Shown here piece after piece: positions 43,879 through 50,940 of a DNA stretch of 64,000 nucleotides. Position numbers and translations under genes: made by a program. This stretch comes from Xylanibacter caecicola (GTDB lineage: Bacteria > Bacteroidota > Bacteroidia > Bacteroidales > Bacteroidaceae), in NCBI RefSeq assembly GCF_013166515.1, contig NZ_JABKKJ010000002.1, positions 186,001 through 250,000 on the forward strand, read 5' to 3'. Positions within the stretch are counted from its first letter, which is position 1, and every line of letters begins with the position of its first letter. Below the pieces are notes generated by a model. That model saw only the letters and a program-made list of their open reading frames with translations, was not told the origin of the DNA and searched no databases.

Positions 43879-44454
43879 ATGCCAATAGAATATCATCCCC
43901 TGAAACCGTTTCTGCCCGAAGGCTCGCGGCTGCTTATGCTCGGCAGCTTTCCGCCGGCGCGCCACCGCTGGTGTATGGACTTTTTCTATCCCAACTTCAT
44001 CAACGACATGTGGCGCATATTCGGCATAGTGTTCTTTGGAGACAAGGAACATTTTACGGACCGCAGTGCGGGTGCCTTCAAGAAAGATGACATTGTGGCT
44101 TTTCTTGAAGATAGGGGAGTGGCTCTATATGACACAGCCTGTGCCGTGATACGCAAAAACAATACGGCGGCAGACAAAGACTTGGAAGTGGTCGAAGCAA
44201 CCGACCTTGACAAGCTGCTGCGCAGCATACCGGCATGTACGGCCGTTGTGACCACCGGCGAAAAGGCAACGGGTATACTTACATCGCATTTCGGCATAAA
44301 AGCCCCAAAAGTGGGATGTTACGAGACATTTATCTTCGACGGACGGGAAATAAGGCTGTACCGTATGCCAAGCAGTTCAAGGGCATATCCGATGAAAGTG
44401 GAAAGAAAGGCGGAAGTATACGGACGGATGTTCTTGGAATTAGGGATGAAATAG
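43879..44454 (+). CDS. Uracil-DNA glycosylase family protein
   Basis: A 191-residue protein of the UDG superfamily. The N-terminal RLLMLGSFPPARHRWCMDFFYPN stands for motif 1 (GxxPG-type water-activating loop; here GSFPPAR), and RMPSSSRAYPMK near the C-terminus takes the place of the motif-2 HPSP loop. This branch is found in Bacteroidetes with altered motifs, so base specificity is open. It would remove damaged or mismatched bases in the cytoplasm. No promoter is visible; the gene sits right after an AT-rich mosaic repeat and is followed by a CTATAG array. Confidence 0.75.
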   Translation: MPIEYHPLKPFLPEGSRLLMLGSFPPARHRWCMDFFYPNFINDMWRIFGIVFFGDKEHFTDRSAGAFKKDDIVAFLEDRGVALYDTACAVIRKNNTAADKDLEVVEATDLDKLLRSIPACTAVVTTGEKATGILTSHFGIKAPKVGCYETFIFDGREIRLYRMPSSSRAYPMKVERKAEVYGRMFLELGMK

Positions 44455-44457
44455 AAG

Positions 44458-44516
44458 ATATAGGGGCTATAGAAACTATAGAGCCGATGATGCTATAGAG
44501 TCTATAGTAGCTATGG
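44458..44516. repeat. CTATAGNNN array after the UDG-like gene
   Basis: Hexamers at 44458 (ATATAG), 44467, 44476, 44485 (degenerate), 44493, 44502 and 44511 (CTATGG); one 1-bp slip breaks the 9-bp register at 44493. Confidence 0.85.
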
Positions 44517-44560
44517 CATTTTAAAGACGGAGCACACTTACCAATAAAAAACAAGAAAAA

Positions 44561-45187
44561 ATGACAATAATAGGAATAGCAGGCGGCACAGGTTCCGGCA
44601 AGACCACCGTAGTGAGAAAGATTGCCGAGGCACTGCCGCCACACTGTGTCACAGTGGTGCCGCTCGACTCGTACTACAATGACACGTCGCACATGACCGA
44701 AGAAGAGCGTCATGCAATAAACTTCGATCATCCTGATGCTTTCGACTGGAAACTGCTGGGCAAGCACATCAACGACCTGCGCAACGGAAAAGCTGTGGAA
44801 CAGCCTACATACTCGTACATAAAATGCAACAGGTTGCCGGAAACAATTCACGTGGAACCGAAGCCGGTAATCATTGTAGAAGGTATCATGACGCTTATAA
44901 ACAAAAAGCTGCGTGACCTCATGGACCTGAAAATCTTCGTAGACACCGACTCGGACGAACGCCTTATACGTAACATACAGCGCGACGTTGTGGAACGTGG
45001 ACGAACCGTGAATATGGTTGTTGAGCGTTATCTTGACGTGCTCAAACCTATGCACGAACAGTTCATAGAGCCTACGAAACGATATGCCGACATTATAATA
45101 CCGCAAGGAGGCGAAAACCTGAAAGGCATAGGCATACTATGCAAATATATAGAAGGCATTGCGGGAAAGGTTAAGTCGGGGACTTAA
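44561..45187 (+). CDS. udk: Uridine kinase
   Basis: A 208-residue P-loop kinase. Walker A is GIAGGTGSGKTT (residues 5-16). The phosphoryl-acceptor and substrate blocks follow in family order: VVPLDSYYND, NFDHPDAFDW, PTYSYIKCNRL, VIIVEGIMTL, and the lid RNIQRDVVERGR. It phosphorylates uridine and cytidine to the monophosphates in pyrimidine salvage (cytoplasmic). Length is normal. It stands alone between a CTATAG array and a large palindrome that probably ends its transcript. Confidence 0.93.
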   Translation: MTIIGIAGGTGSGKTTVVRKIAEALPPHCVTVVPLDSYYNDTSHMTEEERHAINFDHPDAFDWKLLGKHINDLRNGKAVEQPTYSYIKCNRLPETIHVEPKPVIIVEGIMTLINKKLRDLMDLKIFVDTDSDERLIRNIQRDVVERGRTVNMVVERYLDVLKPMHEQFIEPTKRYADIIIPQGGENLKGIGILCKYIEGIAGKVKSGT

Positions 45188-45371
45188 TTAATTTATAATT
45201 TATAATTCATAATTTATAATGAGGAGATAAAGGGATTAAAGGAGATAAAAGAAGATATGGGGAGATAAGGGACAATAGTCTTTGAATAAACAACAAGGCA
45301 TACGTCCTCTATCTCCCCATATCTTCTTTTATCTCCTCATTATAAATTATAAATTATGAATTATAAATTAT
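45186..45371. repeat. Large palindrome between convergent genes (GATAAAGGAC family member)
   Basis: A perfect 27-bp inverted repeat (45241-45267 with 45310-45336) around a 42-nt loop; outer AT-rich arms (TTATAATTCATAATTTATAATGAGG and its inverse) pair as well. The loop contains GGGACAATAGTC and GCATACGTCC, the core words of the repeat family at 32781, 50831 and 61405. It may end transcription from udk and from the DUF308 gene. Confidence 0.8.
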
Positions 45372-45942
45372 TCTGCGTTTTTCTTAGCCTGTTTATCTTG
45401 AACGCGTTGATACCGTCTGTAATGCCATAGAATATAAGGCTGCATCCTATTACAAGCATGGGCAGACCGGCTGCCTCGATAGGATTAAGGATGATGAAAC
45501 ATCCTGCAATCAACGTTATGGAGGGGAAGAACCAGTAGACCAAAGGCACACCGAACCTTCTCTTTGCCTGGGCAAGGTTAATGAACTGGTTGAGTGCACC
45601 GAAAATGATTATCGCCCCGAAAAAATACATGAGATACTGGATAAACGTTTCGGGAATGAGTGCAAGAATTATGCCGAACAGAATGCTGCCAAGCCCCACG
45701 ACCGGAAAAGCAGGTTTTATGTCCGGTATCAGCCGTCCGGAAGCATCGTATACATGTTCGTCAACATTACTTATCTTCGCACTGAAATACACGGCACACG
45801 ATATTACACCCGACAGCAGAAACAAAACCCCTGTGGCAATGGTTATACCCTTGACTGTGTCATCGGGATTCTTTATCAGGAGAATGCCGACGATAATGGC
45901 GCAAATAGCGCGGAAAATAGAACTTTGTAATACTTTCATCAT
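45361..45942 (-). CDS. DUF308/HdeD family membrane protein
   Basis: A 193-residue inner-membrane protein with six hydrophobic segments arranged in pairs, as in HdeD (acid-resistance membrane protein). Blocks such as FRAICAIIVGILLIKNPDDTVKG and MYFFGAIIIFGALNQFINL match the family. The start is set at the MM pair (45942): the -7 box at 45971-45978 puts the transcription start near 45964, which excludes the longer frame from 45996. A loop of ~20 residues (DEHVYDASGRLIPDIKP) is longer than in HdeD. Its function is not known beyond general membrane stress association. Confidence 0.8.
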   Translation of the reverse strand: MMKVLQSSIFRAICAIIVGILLIKNPDDTVKGITIATGVLFLLSGVISCAVYFSAKISNVDEHVYDASGRLIPDIKPAFPVVGLGSILFGIILALIPETFIQYLMYFFGAIIIFGALNQFINLAQAKRRFGVPLVYWFFPSITLIAGCFIILNPIEAAGLPMLVIGCSLIFYGITDGINAFKINRLRKTQNNL

Positions 45943-45970
45943 ATATTCAAGTTTTTTGGTTGTACTGTCG

Positions 45971-45978
45971 CAAAAATA
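45971..45978 (-). promoter_or_regulatory. -7 box of the DUF308 gene
   Basis: TATTTTTG on the minus strand fits TAnnTTTG and lies about 30 bp upstream of the chosen ATG. Confidence 0.6.
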
Positions 45979-46100
45979 CGAAAATACATACTGCAAGACA
46001 ATTTATTTCATACATTTTAAGTTTGCGTTCTAAAGTTTGTGAGTTTTTAAGTTTAAATGGGTTTGACGGAATTATAAGTAGATGTCCAAAATTAAACGTA

Positions 46101-46304
46101 TATATTGAAGTCATCTAAACTTTTATGACGAATAAGAATCTTAAACTTTTATATCTTCTAAATCCAATCTTTACCTTTCTTTTTGGTCTGTTTTTACCCT
46201 TTCATCGGTCGAGTAGCCCGCTACACTCCCTCTTCAAGTGCAAAAACACCCTCAAAATAAAGGCAAATATTGAATCTCATAAAAGTTTAGATGACTTCAT
46301 TATA
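46101..46304. repeat. 204-bp element bounded by 28-bp inverted repeats (one mismatch)
   Basis: 46106-46128 pairs perfectly with 46277-46299 (23 bp); with the flanking TATA-T/T-TATA the arms extend to 28 bp with one mismatch. The 148-bp interior is AT-rich with no believable gene. It may be an invertible segment, a MITE-like element, or a large hairpin. Confidence 0.7.
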
Positions 46305-46461
46305 AGCCACCTTGGAATGTATGTGTCCGAATAAGTAATCATCTGCGAGTAGATATTTGTTGAATTCTGACACATCCCCCCCAGGGGTGGTTTGTATAAT
46401 TTATCTAACACATTAATGATAAAAAACTTGTTCATTATCCCGAATTCGCGTATTAAAGTAA
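46305..46461. other. Intergenic region without a gene
   Basis: Nothing coding is seen. It contains TTGAATTCTGACACATCCCC (46359-46378), close to TTGAATTTTGACACACTCCC at 18865, and a short CCCC/GGGG palindrome near 46375-46390. Confidence 0.4.
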
Positions 46462-46469
46462 TACCTTTG
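46462..46469 (+). promoter_or_regulatory. -7 box of the histidine phosphatase gene
   Basis: TACCTTTG fits TAnnTTTG. The expected start (about 46475-46477) falls on the ATG at 46476, so the message may have no leader. Confidence 0.65.
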
Positions 46470-46475
46470 CAGACT

Positions 46476-46982
46476 ATGACACGACTTTTTCTTGTACGCC
46501 ACGGCGAGACCGTGGATAATGTGAACCGCATAATGCAGGGACAGACGCAGGGCGAACTTACCGACAACGGGCGCAGACAGGCGCTTGAGGTGATGAGAAG
46601 AATGGAGAGTATCAAAGTCGACGCGTTTGTGTCGAGTGACCTTAAACGCTCCGTAGACACCTGTACCATCATTGCCCGACCTCACGGCATGGAGATAAAG
46701 ACCACAAAACTGCTGCGCGAACGCGACTGGGGAGGATTTACCGGACGTTTCATACCTGACCTTAAGGACGAACCGTGGCCCGACGATGTGGAGACGTTGG
46801 ACGCACTGCTGTCAAGGGCGCGCACCTTTATTGCGTTTGTAAAGAGTGAGTATCCAGATCGGACGGTGGTAGCCGTGGGACACGGCATCATAAACAAGGC
46901 AATACAGGCCGTGCACTATGGCAAGGAGATGCGCGATGTGGCGCGCATGGATAATGCCGAGGTAAGATGTCTGATGTTGTAA
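46476..46982 (+). CDS. Histidine phosphatase family protein
   Basis: A 168-residue phosphoglycerate-mutase-like protein. The phospho-histidine motif is LFLVRHGETVDN (H9 region), the second arginine/glutamate block is LLRERDWGGFTG, and the second catalytic histidine is in VVAVGHGIINKA. The N-terminal start at 46476 matches the family; an in-frame extension to 46392 would include the promoter. It dephosphorylates small metabolites or sugar phosphates in the cytoplasm; alpha-ribazole or phosphoglycerate cannot be told apart here. Confidence 0.88.
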   Translation: MTRLFLVRHGETVDNVNRIMQGQTQGELTDNGRRQALEVMRRMESIKVDAFVSSDLKRSVDTCTIIARPHGMEIKTTKLLRERDWGGFTGRFIPDLKDEPWPDDVETLDALLSRARTFIAFVKSEYPDRTVVAVGHGIINKAIQAVHYGKEMRDVARMDNAEVRCLML

Positions 46983-47016
46983 CCGTATGTCGCGGACGGT
47001 TATACATGCCGGCATG

Positions 47017-47065
47017 AAAAAAGGTTTATCAGTCTTAAGGCTGCTGCCCGGAAGACTGATAAACC
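47017..47065 (-). terminator. Terminator of the low-complexity secreted protein gene
   Basis: Perfect 14-bp stem (47023-47036 with 47052-47065, 15-nt loop). On the minus strand the stem is followed by six T (A-run at 47017-47022), so it terminates the leftward gene. Confidence 0.85.
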
Positions 47066-47150
47066 CGTCAACTAAAAACTAACCAATTTAAAAACTATAG
47101 AACTAAAGAATTTTCCGTTAAACCGATGCTCTGCATAAGCATTCCAGCGT

Positions 47151-48173
47151 TCATCTTCTTCCGCCGAAGTGTCCTCCACTGCGGTTGCCGCCTGAGTTGT
47201 GGCTTGTGCCTGCCGACTTTCCTGCAGGTGAGCTGTTGCCGCGCGGTGTGAATGTGCCGGCAGGACGAGTGATGCTTCTTGTGGGTGACGAAACATTTCT
47301 TGTTGGCGCGCTTCTGTCTGCGCCGAACCTTCCGTGTGTGCTTCCGCCACGTGTCACTGTAGACCGTGTGCTGCTTTCACGTTCGGTCACACGGTTGCCG
47401 AAGCTGCGTCCGGCGTTGCTGCCCGGGTTGTGTGTGTTGCCGCTGCCGAAACGGTTATGTCCGCGGTTGTCTCCCGACGGTCTGTTGCCGTTTCCCGGTT
47501 TTTTGTCGTCGCTGTTGTTTACAGACGGTCTGCCTGTTGTTGTGCCCCTGTTGTTGCCTCCGAACCTTCCGCTGCCGTTGCCGAACCTTCCGTCACGGTT
47601 ACCCGTATGTCCTCCGTTGCCTTTGTGCATGTTCCCATGGTCTTTCTTGTGATAGTCGCCGCGGTCAAAACGGTCTCTCATGCCATGTCCTCCCTCGCGG
47701 TGAGGTCTGCCGTATGTGCGTCCGTGATACCAGCTCCGTCCGCCGTTGTGCCTCCAACTGTGTCCACCCCTGTAAGAAACGTAGAAGTGCGGACGCCCGA
47801 AGTAGAAGTAGTTGCGGTGCGGATAGCGTGCATATATGCCGAAGTGCCATGCGCCGGCGTGCCAGTATAGCGGGCGGTAGAAATAGCTTGCCGCACAGAA
47901 AGCCCTGTATTGCCAGTCGAGCAGTATGTAACTAAGGTCGAGATTACGGTTGCGCCAGTATGCCCCGTAGAGGTCGTCGTATGAGTTTATGCTCATCAGA
48001 TAGTCGAGGTTTACCTCGTATGCCGCCTCGTACTGGTCGTCAGACAGGTTGAGTTCGTATGCCATTTTGTCCGTAAGGAAAAGAGCCTGTTCGCGTGCCC
48101 TGTCGTAACTCATGGCACCGGCAGATACGGTAAGCGTGAATAGTGCCGTGATGACTGTCAAAAACTTTTTCAT
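47151..48173 (-). CDS. Secreted protein: helical N-terminal domain + Gly/Arg/Asn/Ser-rich tail
   Basis: A 340-residue exported protein (signal MKKFLTVITALFTLTVSAGA). Residues about 22-85 form a conserved-looking helical part (REQALFLTDKMAYELNLSDDQYEAAYEVNLDYL). Residues 85-140 are rich in Tyr, Phe, Trp and His (FCAASYFYRPLYWHAGAWHFGIYARYPHRNYFYFG). The last ~200 residues are low complexity, dominated by Gly, Arg, Asn, Ser and His, strongly basic, with no clear periodicity. I do not recognise a function; the basic, flexible tail could bind DNA, RNA, polyanionic polysaccharide or metal. It has a duplicated promoter and a strong terminator, so it is probably well expressed. Confidence 0.75.
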   Translation of the reverse strand: MKKFLTVITALFTLTVSAGAMSYDRAREQALFLTDKMAYELNLSDDQYEAAYEVNLDYLMSINSYDDLYGAYWRNRNLDLSYILLDWQYRAFCAASYFYRPLYWHAGAWHFGIYARYPHRNYFYFGRPHFYVSYRGGHSWRHNGGRSWYHGRTYGRPHREGGHGMRDRFDRGDYHKKDHGNMHKGNGGHTGNRDGRFGNGSGRFGGNNRGTTTGRPSVNNSDDKKPGNGNRPSGDNRGHNRFGSGNTHNPGSNAGRSFGNRVTERESSTRSTVTRGGSTHGRFGADRSAPTRNVSSPTRSITRPAGTFTPRGNSSPAGKSAGTSHNSGGNRSGGHFGGRR

Positions 48174-48219
48174 AATCCGGTATTTTTATTGATGTTTGTA
48201 TTTTCTTTTTATTTCACAT

Positions 48220-48306
48220 TGCAAAGATAATGCAAGCCGAGTGCAATGAAACTTGTTTCAAATTGCCGAGGCGAAGCTTATCTTATGCAAAGATAATGCA
48301 AGCCGA
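48220..48306 (-). promoter_or_regulatory. Duplicated promoter segment upstream of the low-complexity protein
   Basis: A 21-bp word (TGCAAAGATAATGCAAGCCGA on the plus strand) occurs at 48220-48240 and again at 48286-48306. Each copy holds a minus-strand -7 box TATCTTTG (48222-48229 and 48288-48295). The nearer one would start the message near 48215. Confidence 0.65.
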
Positions 48307-48504
48307 TAGCAGCATCAAAGGATTTTCCCTAAAGCATGAGAGGAAATTCCCTATATGCTCAAGCTATAAGAAGATGTTCAAGAGGAGAGCTTGTGTCGTT
48401 TTCATCTTTATTCTATCTTAAGTCCATGTATAAAAATACTAATATAGGATAAAAGGCGTTTATATATAGAAGAAGTGTGATAAATATATATACAACAGCT
48501 GTAA
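48307..48504. other. Intergenic region without a gene
   Basis: No coding signal, no TAnnTTTG box and no clear palindrome is seen ahead of the Wzi gene. Confidence 0.4.
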
Positions 48505-50088
48505 ATGAATAAAATAAAAACGGCATTGGTTGCCATGTTGCTGATGACATATAGCGCGTCTCATGCCCGGGACGAACAGGACAACCGTGCCATGACCGAT
48601 GATGCGAGGTACAATATAGAGATGCAGGCAACGACGTCCGGCGGCATGACACCGCTGTGGCTTAACGCCAACAGGCACGGGCTGAGTTCGCTCGACAAGT
48701 TCAACGGATACGTAAGGGCAGGCATAATGCGTCCGTTGCGTGCCGACTCGCTGCGGCGGTGGGGTATAGGCTACGGTGTGGATGTAGCCCTGCCCGTAAA
48801 CTTCACGAGCAACGTTGTCGTGCAGCAGGCATTTGCCGAGGTAAGGTGGTTGCACGGAGCACTGACGGTGGGAAGTAAGGAGTATCCCATGGAACTGAAG
48901 AACAACAGTCTGTCGAGCGGTTCTCAGACATTGGGCATCAATGCACGCCCCGTGCCGCAGGTGCGCCTTGCTTTGCCCGACTACTGGACGCTGCCTTTTG
49001 CCAACGGTTGGCTGCATCTTAAGGGGCATGTGTCATACGGCATGATGACAGATGACGGGTGGCAGCACGAGTTTACGGACCGAAAATCGAAATATGCCGA
49101 CAATGTGCTCTATCACAGCAAGGCAGGATATATAAAGATAGGCAACGAGGATGTGTTCTGTCCGTTCTCTATCGAATTGGGGTTGGAAATGGCTTCCACG
49201 TTCGGAGGAACCGGATATAAGTTGGATAATGACGGGAACATGGTTGCCATAGAAGGTGAAAAAGGGTTGAAAGGATTGTGGCATGCCTTCATACCCGGAG
49301 GCTCAGACAAGACCGACGGCGATATATATGCCAACGCCTCCGGTAACCAGTTGGGCAGTTGGTTGCTGCGCATGAACTGGGATGCCGAGACATGGCGCCT
49401 CAGCGTGTATGCCGACAAGTATTTTGAAGATCATTCGGCTATGTTCCAGCTTGACTACGACGGCTACGGAAGCGGTGAAGAATGGAATGAGAAGAAAAAA
49501 AACCGCTATCTTCTGTATGATTTCAAGGACATAATGCTTGGTGCCGAACTTGACTTCAAGTACGATAACTGGATAAACGGTGTTGTTTTTGAATATATTT
49601 ACTCGAAATATCAGAGCGGTCCGGTATATCATGACCGTACACCTTCGATATCCGACCACATCGGCGGAAACGACAATTTCTACAACCATGGCGTGTATAC
49701 CGGATGGCAGCACTGGGGACAGGTGATTGGAAACCCGCTCTACCGTTCGCCGATATACAACGACGACGGCACGATAAGAGTGGCAGACAGCCGTTTCATG
49801 GCGTTTCATCTCGGTGTGGACGGACGTCCTTTTGAAGGCTTCTCCTACCGCGTGCTGGCATCGTGGCAGGAAGGGCTCGGTACGTATGACGAGCCGTACG
49901 ACGACGTACACCACAACGTGAGTTTCCTTGTGGAAGGGCGCTACAGTTTCAGAAACCGTGTGCTCGACGGCTGGAGCATAAAAGGCGGCTATGCCATGGA
50001 CTTCGGAAAGATATTGGGACACAACCACGGCTTTCAGCTTACGGTGGCAAAGACAGGACTGTTGAACCTTAAAAAGAAGAAAAAATGA
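48505..50088 (+). CDS. Capsule assembly Wzi family outer-membrane protein
   Basis: A 527-residue exported protein (signal ending SHA) with the Bacteroidetes Wzi pattern: an N-terminal helical-linked stretch (YNIEMQATTSGGMTPLWLNANRHGLSSLD) and a barrel of about 18 strands ending KGGYAMDFGKILGHNHGFQLTVAKTGLL. Wzi-type proteins anchor capsule polysaccharide at the outer membrane. Here the gene is separate from the polysaccharide operon at 24-36 kb and from the SLBB export gene at 61.6 kb. Its stop overlaps the next lipoprotein gene (ATGA). Confidence 0.85.
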   Translation: MNKIKTALVAMLLMTYSASHARDEQDNRAMTDDARYNIEMQATTSGGMTPLWLNANRHGLSSLDKFNGYVRAGIMRPLRADSLRRWGIGYGVDVALPVNFTSNVVVQQAFAEVRWLHGALTVGSKEYPMELKNNSLSSGSQTLGINARPVPQVRLALPDYWTLPFANGWLHLKGHVSYGMMTDDGWQHEFTDRKSKYADNVLYHSKAGYIKIGNEDVFCPFSIELGLEMASTFGGTGYKLDNDGNMVAIEGEKGLKGLWHAFIPGGSDKTDGDIYANASGNQLGSWLLRMNWDAETWRLSVYADKYFEDHSAMFQLDYDGYGSGEEWNEKKKNRYLLYDFKDIMLGAELDFKYDNWINGVVFEYIYSKYQSGPVYHDRTPSISDHIGGNDNFYNHGVYTGWQHWGQVIGNPLYRSPIYNDDGTIRVADSRFMAFHLGVDGRPFEGFSYRVLASWQEGLGTYDEPYDDVHHNVSFLVEGRYSFRNRVLDGWSIKGGYAMDFGKILGHNHGFQLTVAKTGLLNLKKKKK

Positions 50089-50528
50089 AAAAGTACATAT
50101 TATTCCCCCTTATATTGTTTGCCGGTATATTGCCGTTCGTGTCGTGCGAGCTGGAGACGTCAGACAACGGAGACCTTGACGGTTTCTGGCATCTTGTACG
50201 CATAGACACCCTCGACACACAAGGGACATGTGACATGAAGCAGGAACGTATATTCTGGTCGTTTCAAAAGAACCTGCTTCATGTGGACGACAAGACGGGC
50301 ATGAACAGCAGCATATTGCTCCGTTTCAACCATTCGAGCGGAAGTCTGACTCTGTCCGATCCGTATATATATGACCGCGGCGCAGGTGACATAAAACTCG
50401 AAGATGTCTCCCTGTTGTATCCGTTCGGCATAAACTCTCTTACAGAGACGTTCGATGTCGAAAGTCTCAGCAGCAGCCGCATGACGATAGCATCGCCCGT
50501 ATTGCGGCTCAGTTTCAAGAAGATGTAG
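50085..50528 (+). CDS. Lipocalin-like (DUF4847-type) lipoprotein
   Basis: A 147-residue lipoprotein: signal MKKYILFPLILFAGILPFVSC with lipobox, then a single small beta-barrel domain (DLDGFWHLVRIDTLDT ... KQERIFWSFQKNLLHV ... LRLSFKKM), the GxW opening being typical of lipocalin-like domains. The start lies in an ATGA overlap with the Wzi gene, so the two are coupled and the protein is probably a partner of Wzi at the envelope. No ligand can be deduced. Confidence 0.78.
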   Translation: MKKYILFPLILFAGILPFVSCELETSDNGDLDGFWHLVRIDTLDTQGTCDMKQERIFWSFQKNLLHVDDKTGMNSSILLRFNHSSGSLTLSDPYIYDRGAGDIKLEDVSLLYPFGINSLTETFDVESLSSSRMTIASPVLRLSFKKM

Positions 50529-50577
50529 GGACCGTAACGTTTGGGCATTGTTCCAATTCTCCGTGTATGTGTGACGG

Positions 50578-50733
50578 CTTACAATCCGTAAAAAACAGAC
50601 AGTATTTATTTACGGTTTGTAACCGATATCTTTTGCACCTCAAAAGTTAACCTTTTATCCCCTTAAAGCTATGCCTTTGCATGTCTAAAGCTATGCTTTT
50701 GCAGTGCAAAAGATGGTGGTTACGGATTGTAAG
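50578..50733. repeat. Inverted repeat enclosing 22-bp direct repeats
   Basis: CTTACAATCCGTAA (50578-50591) and its inverse (50720-50733) flank two tandem 22-bp units starting TAAAGCTATGC at 50664 and 50686. The CATAGCTTTA word is shared with the hairpin region at 24202 and with 59940-59990. No gene is seen from 50529 to 50940. Confidence 0.55.
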
Positions 50734-50830
50734 ATTATGAGGTTTTGAGGTTTAGGATAAGTGAAATTGGAATACCTCTCCGGCAGTCCGCACGCCTCAT
50801 AGAGGCGTTCTTTATAAGGAGGCGTGCCAA

Positions 50831-50908
50831 AATGAAGGAGATAAATGAAGATAAAGGACGATAGTCGTATTTGAAGCGACAAAACACGCGTCTTTTATTT
50901 TCCTCTTT
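50831..50908. repeat. Palindromic intergenic repeat (GATAAAGGAC family), copy
   Basis: GGAGATAAATGAAGATAAAG, GACGATAGTCGTAT, variable part, ACGCGTCTTTTATTTTCC; same order as at 32781-32870. Confidence 0.7.
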
Positions 50909-50940
50909 TCATTCTGTTGATTCTGAAATATAATTCATTT

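Noticed and set aside
46125-46334. 69-residue plus-strand ORF inside the inverted-repeat element
   Set aside because: It begins in one arm and ends beyond the other, has no motif, promoter or ribosome site; probably chance in AT-rich DNA.
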